Below, one piece after another: positions 12,840 through 24,300 of a stretch of DNA of 64,000 nucleotides. Within the stretch, counting starts at the first letter, position 1. Each line of letters opens with the position of its first letter. This stretch comes from Cyprinodon diabolis. Its lineage: Eukaryota; Chordata; Actinopteri; Cyprinodontiformes; Cyprinodontidae. Made by a program: the position numbers and the translations under genes. The notes beneath the pieces are model-generated. The model was not told the DNA's origin. It was given only the letters and a program-made list of their open reading frames with translations, and ran no database searches. The DNA lies in contig JARPUW010000553.1 of NCBI GenBank assembly GCA_030533445.1, forward strand, positions 372,001 to 436,000. Reading direction: 5' to 3'.

Positions 12840-14860
12840 TGGAACCTTGAGCTTCTGGTGCTTCTGGAACCTTGAGCTGCTGGTGCTTCTGGAACCTTGA
12901 GCTGCTGGAACCTTGAGCTGCTGGTGCTTCTGGAATCTTGAGCTTCTGGAACCTTGAGCTGCTGGAACCTTGACTTCTAGGAGCCTTGAGCTGCTGGAAC
13001 CTTGAGCTGCTGGTGCTTCTGGAACCTTGAGCTGCTGGAACCTTGAGCTGCTGGAACATTGAGCTGCTGGTGCTTCTGGAACCTTGAGCATCTGGAGCCT
13101 TGAGCTTCTGGAACCTTGAGCTGCTGGAGCCTTGAGCTCCTGGAAGCTTGAGCTGCTGGAACCTTGAGCTGCTGGAACCTTGTGCTTCTGGAACCTTGAG
13201 CTGCTGGTGCTTCTGGAACCTTGAGCTGCTGGAACCTTGAGCTGCTGGAACCTTGAGCTGCTGGTGCTTCTGGAACCTTGAGCTGCTGGTGCTTCTGGAA
13301 CCTTGAGCTGCTGGAACCTTGAGCTGCTGGTGCTTCTGGAACCTTGAGCTGCTGGAACCTTGAGCTGCTGGTGCTTCTGGAACCTTGAGCTTCTGGAACC
13401 TTGAGCTGCTGGAACCTTGACTTCTGGAGCCTTGAGCTGCTGGAACCTTGAAGTGCTGGAGCCTTGAGCTGCTGGAACCTTGAGCTGCTGGAACCTTGAG
13501 CTGTTGGAACCTTGAGCTGCTGGAGCTTTGAGCTGCTGGTGCTTCTGGAACCTTGAGTTTCTGGAACCTTGAGCTTCTGGAACCTTGAGCTGCTGGAGCC
13601 TTGAGCTTCTGGAACCTTGAGCTGCTGAAGCCTTGAGCTTCTGGAACCTTGAGCTGCTGGAGCCTTGAGCTTCTGGAACCTTGAGCTGCTGGAACCTTGA
13701 GCTGCTGGAACCTTGAGCTGCTGGAACCTTGAGCTGCTGGTGCTTCTGGAACCTTGAGCTGCTGGAACCTTGAGCTGCTGGTGCTTCTGGAACCTTGAGC
13801 TGCTGGAACCTTGAGCTGCTGGTGCTTCTGGAACCTTGAGCTGCTGGAACCTTGAGCTGCTGGTGCTTCTGGAACCTTGAGCATCTGGAGCCTTGAGCTT
13901 CTGGAACCTTGAGCTGCTGGAGCCTTGAGCTGCTGGTGCTTCTGGAACCTTGAGCTGCTGGAACATTGAGCTGCTGGTGCTTCTGAAACCTTGAGCTGCT
14001 GGAACCTTGAGCTGCTGGAACCTTGAGCTGCTGGAACCTTGAGCTGCTGGTGCTTCTGGAACCTTGAGCATCTGGAGCCTTGAGCTTCTGGAACCTTGAG
14101 CTGCTGGTGCTTCTGGAACCTTGAGCTGCTGGAACCTTGAGCTGCTGGAACCTTGAGCTGCTGGTGCTTCTGGAAGCTTGAGCTGCTGGTGCTTCTGGAA
14201 CCTTGAGCTGCTGGAACCTTGAGCTGCTGGTGCTTCTGGAACCTTGAGCTGCTGGAACCTTGAGCTGCTGGTGCTTCTGGAATCTTGAGCTTCTGGAACC
14301 TTGAGCTGCTGGAACCTTGACTTCTAGGAGCCTTGAGCTGCTGGAACCTTGAAGTGCTGGAGCCTTGAGCTGCTGGAACCTTGAGCTGCTGGAACCTTTT
14401 GCTGCTGGAACCTTGAGCTGCTGGAGCTTTGAGCTGCTGGTGCTTCTGGAACCTTGAGCTTCTGGAACCTTGAGCTTCTGGTGCTTCTGGAACCTTGAGC
14501 TGCTGGAACCTTGAGCTGCTGGTGCTTCTGGAACCTTGAGCTGCTGGAACCTTGAGCTGCTGGAACCTTGAGCTGCTGGTGCTTCTGGAACCTTGAGCTG
14601 CTGGAACCTTGAGCTGCTGGAACCTTGAGCTGCTGGTGCTTCTGGAACCTTGAGCATCTGGAGCCTTGAGCTTCTGGAACTTTGAGCTGCTGGAGCCTTG
14701 AGCTGCTGGTGCTTCTGGAACCTTGAGCTGCTGGAGCCTTGAGCTGCTGGAACCTTCAGCTGCTGGTGCTTCTGGAACCTTGAGCTGCTGGAACCTTGAG
14801 CTGCTGGAACCTTGAGCTGCTGGTGCTTCTGGAACCTTGAGCTGCTGGAACCTTGAGCTG
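12840..14860. repeat. Second copy of the 6030-8030 block
   Basis: This copy follows the joint at about 12806 and keeps the variant order of 6.03-8.03 kb (offset 6,811, then 6,827). It includes the 15-bp unit at 13417-13431 and the TTGAGTTTCTGG unit at 13555. It departs where this copy has CCTTGTGCTGCTGG at about 14870 and the earlier one has CCTTGAGCTTCTTG. It is repeated again 14,293 bp downstream. Confidence 0.75.
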
Positions 14861-16139
14861 CTGGAACCTTGTGCTGCTGGTGCTTCTGGAACCTTTTGCA
14901 TCTGGAGCCTTGAGCTTCTGGAACCTTGAGCTGCTGGAGCCTTGAGCTGCTGGAACGTTGAGCTGCTGGTTCTTCTGGAACCTTTTGCATCTGGAGCCTT
15001 GAGCTTCTGGAACCTTGAGCTGCTGGAACCTTGTGCTGCTGGTGCTTCTGGAACCTTTTGCATCTGGAGCCTTGAGCTTCTGGAACCTTGAGCTGCTGGA
15101 ACCTTGGGCTTCTGGAACCTTGAGCTGCTGGTGCTTCTGGAACCTTGAGCTGCTGGAACCTTGAGCTGCTGGTGCTTCTGGAACCTTGAGCTGCTGGAAC
15201 CTTGAGCTGCTGGTGCTTCTGGAACCTTGAGCTTCTTGAACCTTGAGCTGCTGGAACCTTGAGCTTCTGGAGCCTTGAGCTGCTGGAACCTTGAAGTGCT
15301 GGAGCCTTGAGCTGCTGGAACCTTGAGCTGCTGGAACCTTGAGCTGCTGGAACCTTGAGCTGCTGGAGCTTTGAGCTGCTGGTGCTTCTGGAACCTTGAG
15401 CTTCTGGAACCTTGAGCTTCTGGAACCTTGAGCTGCTGGAGCCTTGAGATTCTAGAACCTTGAGCTGCTGAAGCCTTGAGCTTCTGGAACCTTGAGCTGC
15501 TGGTGCTTCTGGAACCTTGAGCATCTGGAGCCTTGAGCTTCTGGAACCTTGAGCTGCTGGTGCTTCTGGAACCTTGAGCTGCTGGAACCTTGAGCTGCTG
15601 GAACCTTGAGCTGCTGGTGCTTCTGGAAGCTTGAGCTGCTGGTGCTTCTGGAACCTTGAGCTGCTGGAACCTTGAGCTGCTGGTGCTTCTGGAACCTTGA
15701 ACTGCTGGAACCTTGAGCTGCTGGTGCTTCTGGAATCTTGAGCTTCTGGAACCTTGAGCTGCTGGAACCTTGACTTCTAGGAGCCTTGAGCTGCTGGAAC
15801 CTTGAAGTGCTGGAGCCTTGAGCTGCTGGAGCTTTGAGCTGCTGGTGCTTCTGGAACCTTGAGCTTCTGGAACCTTGAGCTTCTGGTGCTTCTGGAACCT
15901 TGAGCTGCTGGAACCTTGAGCTGCTGGTGCTTCTGGAACCTTGAGCTGCTGGAACCTTGAGCTGCTGGTGCTTCTGGAACCTTGAGCTGCTGGAACCTTG
16001 AGCTGCTGGAACCTTGAGCTGCTGGTGCTTCTGGAACCTTGAGCATCTGGAGCCTTGAGCTTCTGGAACTTTGAGCTGCTGGAGCCTTGAGCTGCTGGTG
16101 CTTCTGGAACCTTGAGCTGCTGGAGCCTTGAGCTGCTGG

Positions 16140-19100
16140 AACCTTCAGCTGCTGGTGCTTCTGGAACCTTGAGCTGCTGGAACCTTGAGCTGCTGGAACC
16201 TTGAGCTGCTGGTGCTTCTGGAACCTTGAGCTGCTGGAACCTTGAGCTGCTGGAACCTTGTGCTGCTGGTGCTTCTGGAACCTTTTGCATCTGGAGCCTT
16301 GAGCTTCTGGAACCTTGAGCTGCTGGAGCCTTGAGCTGCTGGAACGTTGAGCTGCTGGAACCTTGAGCTGCTGGTGCTTCTGGAACCTTGAGCTGCTGGT
16401 GCTTCTGGAACCTTGAGCTGCTGGAACCTTGAGCTGCTGGTGCTTCTGGAACCTTGAGCTGTTGGAACCTTGAGCTGCTGGTGCTTCTGGAACCTTGAGC
16501 TGCTGGAACCTTGAGCTGCTGGTGCTTCTGGAACCTTGAGCTGCTGGAACCTTGAGCTGCTGGTGCTTCTGGAACCTTGAGCTTCTTGATCCTTGAGCTG
16601 CTGGAACCTTGAGCTTCTGGAGCCTTGAGCTGCTGGAACCTTGAAGTGCTGGAGCCTTGAGCTGCTGGAACCTTGAGCTGCTGGAACCTTGAGCTGCTGG
16701 AGCTTTGAGCTGCTGGTGCTTCTGGAACCTTGAGCTTCTGGAACCTTGAGCTTCTGGAACCTTGAGCTGCTGGAGCCTTGAGATTCTAGAACCTTGAGCT
16801 GCTGAAGCTTTGAGCTTCTGGAAACTTGAGCTGCTGGAGCCTTGAGCTTCTGGAACCTCTAGCTGCTGGAACCTTGAGCTGCTGGAACCTTGAGCTGTTG
16901 GAACCTTGAGCTGCTGGAACCTTGAGCTGCTGGTGCTTCTGGAACCTTGAGCTGCTGGAACCTTGAGCTGCTGGTGCTTCTTGAACCTTGAGCTGCTGGA
17001 ACCTTGAGCTCCTGGAACCTTGAGCTGCTGGTGCTTCTGGAACCTTGAGCTGCTGGAACCTTGAGCTGCTGGAACCTTGAGCTGCTGGTGCTTCTGGAAC
17101 CTTGAGCATCTGGAGCCTTGAGCTTCTGGAACCTTGAGCTGCTGGAGCCTTGAGCTGCTGGTGCTTCTGGAACCTTGAGCTGCTGGAGCCTTTAGCTGCT
17201 GGAACCTTGAGCTGCTGGAACCTTGAGCTGCTGGAACCTTGAGCTGCTGGTGCTTCTGGAACCTTGAGCTGCTGAAACCTTGAGCTGCTGGTGCTTCTGG
17301 AACCTTGAGCTGCTGGAACCTTGAGCTGCTGGTGATTCTGGAACCTTGAGCTGCTGGAACCTTGAGCTGCTGGTGCTTCTGGAACCTTGAGCTTCTGGAA
17401 CCTTGAGCTGCTGGAACCTTGAGCTTCTGGAGCCTTGAGCTGCTGGAACCTTGAAGTGCTGGAGCCTTGAGCTGCTGGAACCTTGAGCTGCTGGAACCTT
17501 GAGCTGCTGGAGCTTTGAGCTGCTGGTGCTTCTGGAACCTTGAGCTTCTGGAACCTTGAGCTTCTGGAACCTTGAGCTGCTGGAGCCTTGAGCTTCTGGA
17601 GCCTTGAGCCTCTGGAACCTTGAGCTGCTGGACCCTTGAGCTGCTGGTGCTTCTGGAACCTTGAGCTGCTGGAGCCTTGAGCTGCTGGAACCTTCAGCTG
17701 CTGGTGCTTCTGGAACCTTGAGCTGCTGGAACCTTGAGCTGCTGGAACCTTGAGCTGCTGGTGCTTCTGGAACCTTGAGCTGCTGGAACCTTGAGCTGCT
17801 GGAACCTTGTGCTGCTGGTGCTTCTGGAACCTTTTGCATCTGGAGCCTTGAGCTTCTGGAACCTTGAGCTGCTGGAGCCTTGAGCTGCTGGAACGTTGAG
17901 CTGCTGGAACCTTGGGCTTCTGGAACCTTGAGCTGCTGGTGCTTCTGGAACCTTGAGCTGCTGGAACCTTGAGCTGCTGGTGCTTCTGGAACCTTGAGCT
18001 GTTGGAACCTTGAGCTGCTGGTGCTTCTGGAACCTTGAGCTGCTGGAACCTTGAGCTGCTGGTGCTTCTGGAACCTTGAGCTGCTGGAACCTTGAGCTGC
18101 TGGTGCTTCTGGAACCTTGAGCTTCTTGATCCTTGAGCTGCTGGAACCTTGAGCTTCTGGAGCCTTGAGCTGCTGGAACCTTGAAGTGCTGGAGCCTTGA
18201 GCTGCTGGAACCTTGAGCTGCTGGAACCTTGAGCTGCTGGAGCTTTGAGCTGCTGGTGCTTCTGGAACCTTGAGCTTCTGGAACCTTGAGCTTCTGGAAC
18301 CTTGAGCTGCTGGAGCCTTGAGATTCTAGAACCTTGAGCTGCTGAAGCTTTGAGCTTCTGGAAACTTGAGCTGCTGGAGCCTTGAGCTTCTGGAACCTCT
18401 AGCTGCTGGAACCTTGAGCTGCTGGAACCTTGAGCTGTTGGAACCTTGAGCTGCTGGAACCTTGAGCTGCTGGTGCTTCTGGAACCTTGAGCTGCTGGAA
18501 CCTTGAGCTGCTGGTGCTTCTTGAACCTTGAGCTGCTGGAACCTTGAGCTCCTGGAACCTTGAGCTGCTGGTGCTTCTGGAACCTTGAGCTGCTGGAACC
18601 TTGAGCTGCTGGAACCTTGAGCTGCTGGTGCTTCTGGAACCTTGAGCATCTGGAGCCTTGAGCTTCTGGAACCTTGAGCTGCTGGAGCCTTGAGCTGCTG
18701 GTGCTTCTGGAACCTTGAGCTGCTGGAGCCTTTAGCTGTTGGAACCTTGAGCTGCTGGAACCTTGAGCTGCTGGAACCTTGAGCTGCTGGTGCTTCTGGA
18801 ACCTTGAGCTGCTGAAACCTTGAGCTGCTGGTGCTTCTGGAACCTTGAGCTGCTGGAACCTTGAGCTGCTGGTGATTCTGGAACCTTGAGCTGCTGGAAC
18901 CTTGAGCTGCTGGTGCTTCTGGAACCTTGAGCTTCTGGAACCTTGAGCTGCTGGAACCTTGAGCTTCTGGAGCCTTGAGCTGCTGGAACCTTGAAGTGCT
19001 GGAACCTTGAGCTGCTGGAACCTTGAGCTGCTGGAACCTTGAGCTGCTGGAGCTTTGAGCTGCTGGTGCTTCTGGAACCTTGAGCTTCTGGAACCTTGAG

Positions 19101-19190
19101 CTTCTGGAACCTTGAGCTGCTGGAGCCTTGAGCTTCTGGAACCTTGAGCTGCTGGAGCCTTGAGCCTCTGGAACCTTGAGCTGCTGGACC
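16140..19190. repeat. Tandem duplication, about 1,540-bp period (first instance)
   Basis: Two units of about 1.54 kb lie side by side. The offset is 1,549 at the TTCAGC variant (16146/17695), 1,540 from about 16380 on (stop variants at 16786/18326 and 17192/18732), and 1,556 near the GGACCC unit (17631/19187). The 9-bp and 16-bp steps in offset are single insertion or deletion events of the kinds seen elsewhere in the array. One unit reads TTTAGCTGCTGG near 17192 and the other TTTAGCTGTTGG near 18732. The pair is repeated at +14,293, and most of it again a further 12,496 bp downstream. Confidence 0.82.
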
Positions 19191-21364
19191 CTTGAGCTGC
19201 TGGTGCTTCTGGAACCTTGAGCTGCTGGAACCTTGAGCTGCTGGTGCTTCTGGAACCTTGAGCTGCTGGAACCTTGAGCTGCTGGAACCTTGTGCTGCTG
19301 GTGCTTCTGGAACCTTTTGCATCTGGAGCCTTGAGCTTCTGGAACCTTGAGCTGCTGGAGCCTTGAGCTGCTGGAACGTTGAGCTGCTGGAACCTTGGGC
19401 TTCTGGAACCTTGAGCTGCTGGTGCTTCTGGAACCTTGAGCTACTTGAACCTTGAGCTGCTGGTGCTTCTGGAACTTTGAGCTGTTGGAACCTTGAGCTG
19501 CTGGTGCTTCTGGAACCTTGAGCTGCTGGTGCTTCTGGAACCTTGAGCTGCTGGAACCTTGAGCTGCTGGTGCTTCTGGAACCTTGAGCTTCTTGAACCT
19601 TGAGCTGCTGGAACCTTGAGCTTCTGGAGCCTTGAGCTGCTGGAACCTTGAAGTGCTGGAGCCTTGAGCTGCTGGAACCTTGAGCTGCTGGAACCTTGAG
19701 CTGCTGGAGCCTTGAGATTCTAGAACCTTGAGCTGCTGAAGCCTTGAGCTTCTGGAAACTTGAGCTGCTGGAGCCTTGAGCTTCTGGAACCTCTAGCTGC
19801 TGGAACCTTGAGCTGCTGGAACCTTGAGCTGTTGGAACCTTGAGCTGCTGGAACCTTGAGCTGCTGGTGCTTCTGGAACCTTGAGCTGCTGGAGCTTTGA
19901 GCTGCTGGTGCTTCTGGAACCTTGAGCTTCTGGAACCTTGAGCTTCTGGAACCTTGAGCTGCTGGAGCCTTGAGATTCTAGAACCTTGAGCTGCTGAAGC
20001 CTTGAGCTTCTGGAAACTTGAGCTGCTGGAGCCTTGAGCTTCTGGAACCTCTAGCTGCTGGAACCTTGAGCTGCTGGAACCTTGAGCTGTTGGAACCTTG
20101 AGCTGCTGGAACCTTGAGCTGCTGGTGCTTCTGGAACCTTGAGCTGCTGGAACCTTGAGCTGCTGGTGCTTCTGGAACCTTGAGCTGCTGGAACCTTGAG
20201 CTCCTGGAACCTTGAGCTGCTGGTGCTTCTGGAACCTTGAGCTGCTGGAACCTTGAGCTGCTGGAACCTTGAGCTGCTGGTGCTTCTGGAACCTTGAGCA
20301 TCTGGAGCCTTGAGCTTCTGGAACCTTGAGCTGCTGGAGCCTTGAGCTGCTGGTGCTTCTGGAACCTTGAGCTGCTGGAGCCTTTAGCTGCTGGAACCTT
20401 GAGCTGCTGGAACCTTGAGCTGCTGGAACCTTGAGCTGCTGGTGCTTCTGGAACCTTGAGCTGCTGAAACCTTGAGCTGCTGGTGCTTCTGGAACCTTGA
20501 GCTGCTGGAACCTTGAGCTGCTGGTGATTCTGGAACCTTGAGCTGCTGGAACCTTGAGCTGCTGGTGCTTCTGGAACCTTGAGCTGCTGGAACCTTGAGC
20601 TTCTGGAGCCTTGAGCTGCTGGAACCTTGAAGTGCTGGAGCCTTGAGCTGCTGGAACCTTGAGCTGCTGGAGCTTTGAGCTGCTGGTGCTTCTGGAACCT
20701 TGAGCTTCTGGAACCTTGAGCTTCTGGAACCTTGAGCTGCTGGAGCCTTGAGCTTCTGGAGCCTTGAGCTGCTGAAGCCTTGAGCTGCTGGAATCTTGAG
20801 CTGCTGGTGCTTCTGGAACCTTGAGCTGCTGGAACCTTGAGCTGCTGGTGCTTCTGGAACCTTGAGCTGCTGGAACCTTGAGCTTCTGGTGCTTCTGGAA
20901 CCTTGAGCTGCTGGAACCTTGAGCTGCTGGTGCTTCTGGAACCTTGAGCATCTGGAGCCTTGAGCCTCTGGAACCTTGAGCTGCTGGAGCCTTGAGCTGC
21001 TGGTGCTTCTGGAACCTTGAGCTGCTGGAACCTTGAGCTGCTGGTGCTTCTGGAACCTTGAGCTGCTGGAACCTTGAGCTGCTGGTGCTTCTGGAACCTT
21101 GAGCATCGGGAGCCTTGAGCTTCTGGAACCTTGAGCTGCTGGAGCCTTGAGCTGCTGGTGCTTCTGGAACCTTGAGCTGCTGGAGCCTTGAGCTCCTGGA
21201 ACATTGAGCTGCTGGAACCTTGAGCTGCTGGAACCTTGAGCTTCTGGAACCTTGAGCTGCTGGTGCTTCTGGAACCTTGAGCTGCTGGAACCTTGAGCTG
21301 CTGGTGCTTCTGGAACCTTGAGCTGCTGGAACCTTGAGCTGCTGGTGCTTCTGGAACCTTGAGC
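16914..21364. repeat. Triplicated 4.45-kb segment, copy 1
   Basis: This segment lies in the overlap of the two large duplications, so it occurs three times: here, at 31207-35657 and at 43703-48153. Copy 1 has G at 20102 in an ordinary TTGAGCTGCTGG unit. Copies 2 and 3 have A at 34395 and 46891. That single informative difference lets the duplications be ordered. Confidence 0.88.
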
Positions 21365-24300
21365 ATCTGGAGCCTTGAGCTTCTGGAACCTTGAGCTGCT
21401 GGAGCCTTGAGCTGCTGGTGCTTCTGGAACCTTGAGCTGCTGGAACATTGAGCTGCTGGTGCTTCTGAAACCTTGAGCTGCTGGAACCTTGAGCTGCTGG
21501 AACCTTGAGCTGCTGGTGCTTCTGGAACCTTGAGCATCTGGAGCCTTGAGCTTCTGGAACCTTGAGCTGCTGGTGCTTCTGGAACCTTGAGCTGCTGGAA
21601 CCTTGAGCTGCTGGAACCTTGAGCTGCTGGTGCTTCTGGAAGCTTGAGCTGCTGGTGCTTCTGGAACCTTGAGCTGCTGGAACCTTGAGCTGCTGGTGCT
21701 TCTGGAACCTTGAGCTGCTGGAACCTTGAGCTGCTGGTGCTTCTGGAATCTTGAGCTTCTGGAACCTTGAGCTGCTGGAACCTTGACTTCTAGGAGCCTT
21801 GAGCTGCTGGAACCTTGAAGTGCTGGAGCCTTGAGCTGCTGGAACCTTGAGCTGCTGGAACCTTTTGCTGCTGGAACCTTGAGCTGCTGGAGCTTTGAGC
21901 TGCTGGTGCTTCTGGAACCTTGAGCTTCTGGAACCTTGAGCTTCTGGTGCTTCTGGAACCTTGAGCTGCTGGAACCTTGAGCTGCTGGTGCTTCTGGAAC
22001 CTTGAGCTGCTGGAACCTTGAGCTGCTGGAACCTTGAGCTGCTGGTGCTTCTGGAACCTTGAGCTGCTGGAACCTTGAGCTGCTGGAACCTTGAGCTGCT
22101 GGTGCTTCTGGAACCTTGAGCATCTGGAGCCTTGAGCTTCTGGAACTTTGAGCTGCTGGAGCCTTGAGCTGCTGGTGCTTCTGGAACCTTGAGCTGCTGG
22201 AGCCTTGAGCTGCTGGAACCTTCAGCTGCTGGTGCTTCTGGAACCTTGAGCTGCTGGAACCTTGAGCTGCTGGAACCTTGAGCTGCTGGTGCTTCTGGAA
22301 CCTTGAGCTGCTGGAACCTTGAGCTGCTGGTGCTTCTGGAACCTTGAGCTTCTTGAACCTTGAGCTGCTGGAACCTTGAGCTTCTGGAGCCTTGAGCTGC
22401 TGGAACCTTGAAGTGCTGGAGCCTTGAGCTGCTGGAACCTTGAGCTGCTGGAACCTTGAGCTGCTGGAACCTTGAGCTGCTGGAGCTTTGAGCTGCTGGT
22501 GCTTCTGGAACCTTGAGCTTCTGGAACCTTGAGCTGCTGGAGCCTTGAGATTCTAGAACCTTGAGCTGCTGAAGCCTTGAGCTTCTGGAACCTTGAGCTG
22601 CTGGTGCTTCTGGAACCTTGAGCATCTGGAGCCTTGAGCTTCTGGAACCTTGAGCTGCTGGTGCTTCTGGAACCTTGAGCTGCTGGAACCTTGAGCTGCT
22701 GGAACCTTGAGCTGCTGGTGCTTCTGGAAGCTTGAGCTGCTGGTGCTTCTGGAACCTTGAGCTGCTGGAACCTTGAGCTGCTGGTGCTTCTGGAACCTTG
22801 AGCTGCTGGAACCTTGAGCTGCTGGTGCTTCTGGAATCTTGAGCTTCTGGAACCTTGAGCTGCTGGAACCTTGACTTCTAGGAGCCTTGAGCTGCTGGAA
22901 CCTTGAAGTGCTGGAGCCTTGAGCTGCTGGAGCTTTGAGCTGCTGGTGCTTCTGGAACCTTGAGCTTCTGGAACCTTGAGCTTCTGGTGCTTCTGGAACC
23001 TTGAGCTGCTGGAACCTTGAGCTGCTGGTGCTTCTGGAACCTTGAGCTGCTGGAACCTTGAGCTGCTGGAACCTTGAGCTGCTGGTGCTTCTGGAACCTT
23101 GAGCTGCTGGAACCTTGAGCTGCTGGAACCTTGAGCTGCTGGTGCTTCTGGAACCTTGAGCATCTGGAGCCTTGAGCTTCTGGAACTTTGAGCTGCTGGA
23201 GCCTTGAGCTGCTGGTGCTTCTGGAACCTTGAGCTGCTGGAGCCTTGAGCTGCTGGAACCTTCAGCTGCTGGTGCTTCTGGAACCTTGAGCTGCTGGAAC
23301 CTTGAGCTGCTGGAACCTTGAGCTGCTGGTGCTTCTGGAACCTTGAGCTGCTGGAACCTTGAGCTGCTGGAACCTTGTGCTGCTGGTGCTTCTGGAACCT
23401 TTTGCATCTGGAGCCTTGAGCTTCTGGAACCTTGAGCTGCTGGAGCCTTGAGCTGCTGGAACGTTGAGCTGCTGGAACCTTGAGCTGCTGGTGCTTCTGG
23501 AACCTTGAGCTGCTGGTGCTTCTGGAACCTTGAGCTGCTGGAACCTTGAGCTGCTGGTGCTTCTGGAACCTTGAGCTGTTGGAACCTTGAGCTGCTGGTG
23601 CTTCTGGAACCTTGAGCTGCTGGAGCCTTGAGCTGCTGGTGCTTCTGGAACCTTGAGCTGCTGGAACCTTGAGCTTCTGGTGCTTCTGGAACCTTGAGCT
23701 TCTGGAACCTTGAGCTGCTGGTGCTTCTGGAACCTTGAGCATCTGGAGCCTTGAGCCTCTGGAACCTTGAGCTGCTGGAGCCTTGAGCTGCTGGTGCTTC
23801 TGGAACCTTGAGCTGCTGGAACCTTGAGCTGCTGGTGCTTCTGGAACCTTGAGCTGCTGGAACCTTGAGCTGCTGGTGCTTCTGGAACCTTGAGCATCGG
23901 GAGCCTTGAGCTTCTGGAACCTTGAGCTGCTGGAGCCTTGAGCTGCTGGTGCTTCTGGAACCTTGAGCTGCTGGAGCCTTGAGCTCCTGGAACATTGAGC
24001 TGCTGGAACCTTGAGCTGCTGGAACCTTGAGCTTCTGGAACCTTGAGCTGCTGGTGCTTCTGGAACCTTGAGCTGCTGGAACCTTGAGCTGCTGGTGCTT
24101 CTGGAAACTTGAGCTTCTGGAGCCTTGAGCTGCTGGAACCTTGAGCTGCTGGTGCTTCTGGAACCTTGAGCATCTGGAGCCTTGAGCCTCTGGAACCTTG
24201 AGCTGCTGGAGCCTTGAGCTGCTGGTGCTTCTGGAACCTTGAGCTGCTGGAACCTTGAGCTGCTGGAACCTTGAGCTGCTGGAACCTTGAGCTGCTGGTG

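Larger units (their letters stand above)
8260..16290 (-). other. Longest open frame (2,676 codons), probably non-coding
   Basis: This minus-strand frame is open for 2,676 codons and encodes only variants of GSSSSRFQQLKVPAAQ. The 9-bp insertion adds PEAP-, QKHQ- or RSTS-type segments depending on frame. It has no signal peptide, membrane segment, globular domain or conserved cysteine pattern. Its ATG is simply the GCATC variant read in one phase, and its stop is the CTA of an ATTCTAGAACC variant. The other two minus frames are also open across much of the same DNA (7929-11447 and 8969-12790) and give the same peptide. That is what a stop-free unit of length 1 modulo 3 must do, so openness is not evidence of selection. 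An exon of a giant low-complexity protein cannot be excluded without flanks or RNA data. An apparently identical frame lies at 22553-30583. Confidence 0.7.
6951..21364. repeat. Large tandem duplication, offset 14,293 bp, left copy
   Basis: Every landmark in this interval recurs exactly 14,293 bp later. Examples are the minus-strand stop variants at 7929, 8260, 8969, 12303, 12977, 15777, 16786, 17192, 18326, 18732, 19978 and 20384. The match starts at 6951/21244, where GCTGGAACC and TCTGGAACC part just upstream, and ends at 21364/35657, where GAGCATC and GAGCTGC part just downstream. The two copies share 121 bp (21244-21364) at the junction, as expected for a direct tandem duplication. I saw no length difference and one substitution, G at 20102 against A at 34395. 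I compared landmarks, encoded repeats and sample stretches, not every base. Confidence 0.93.
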
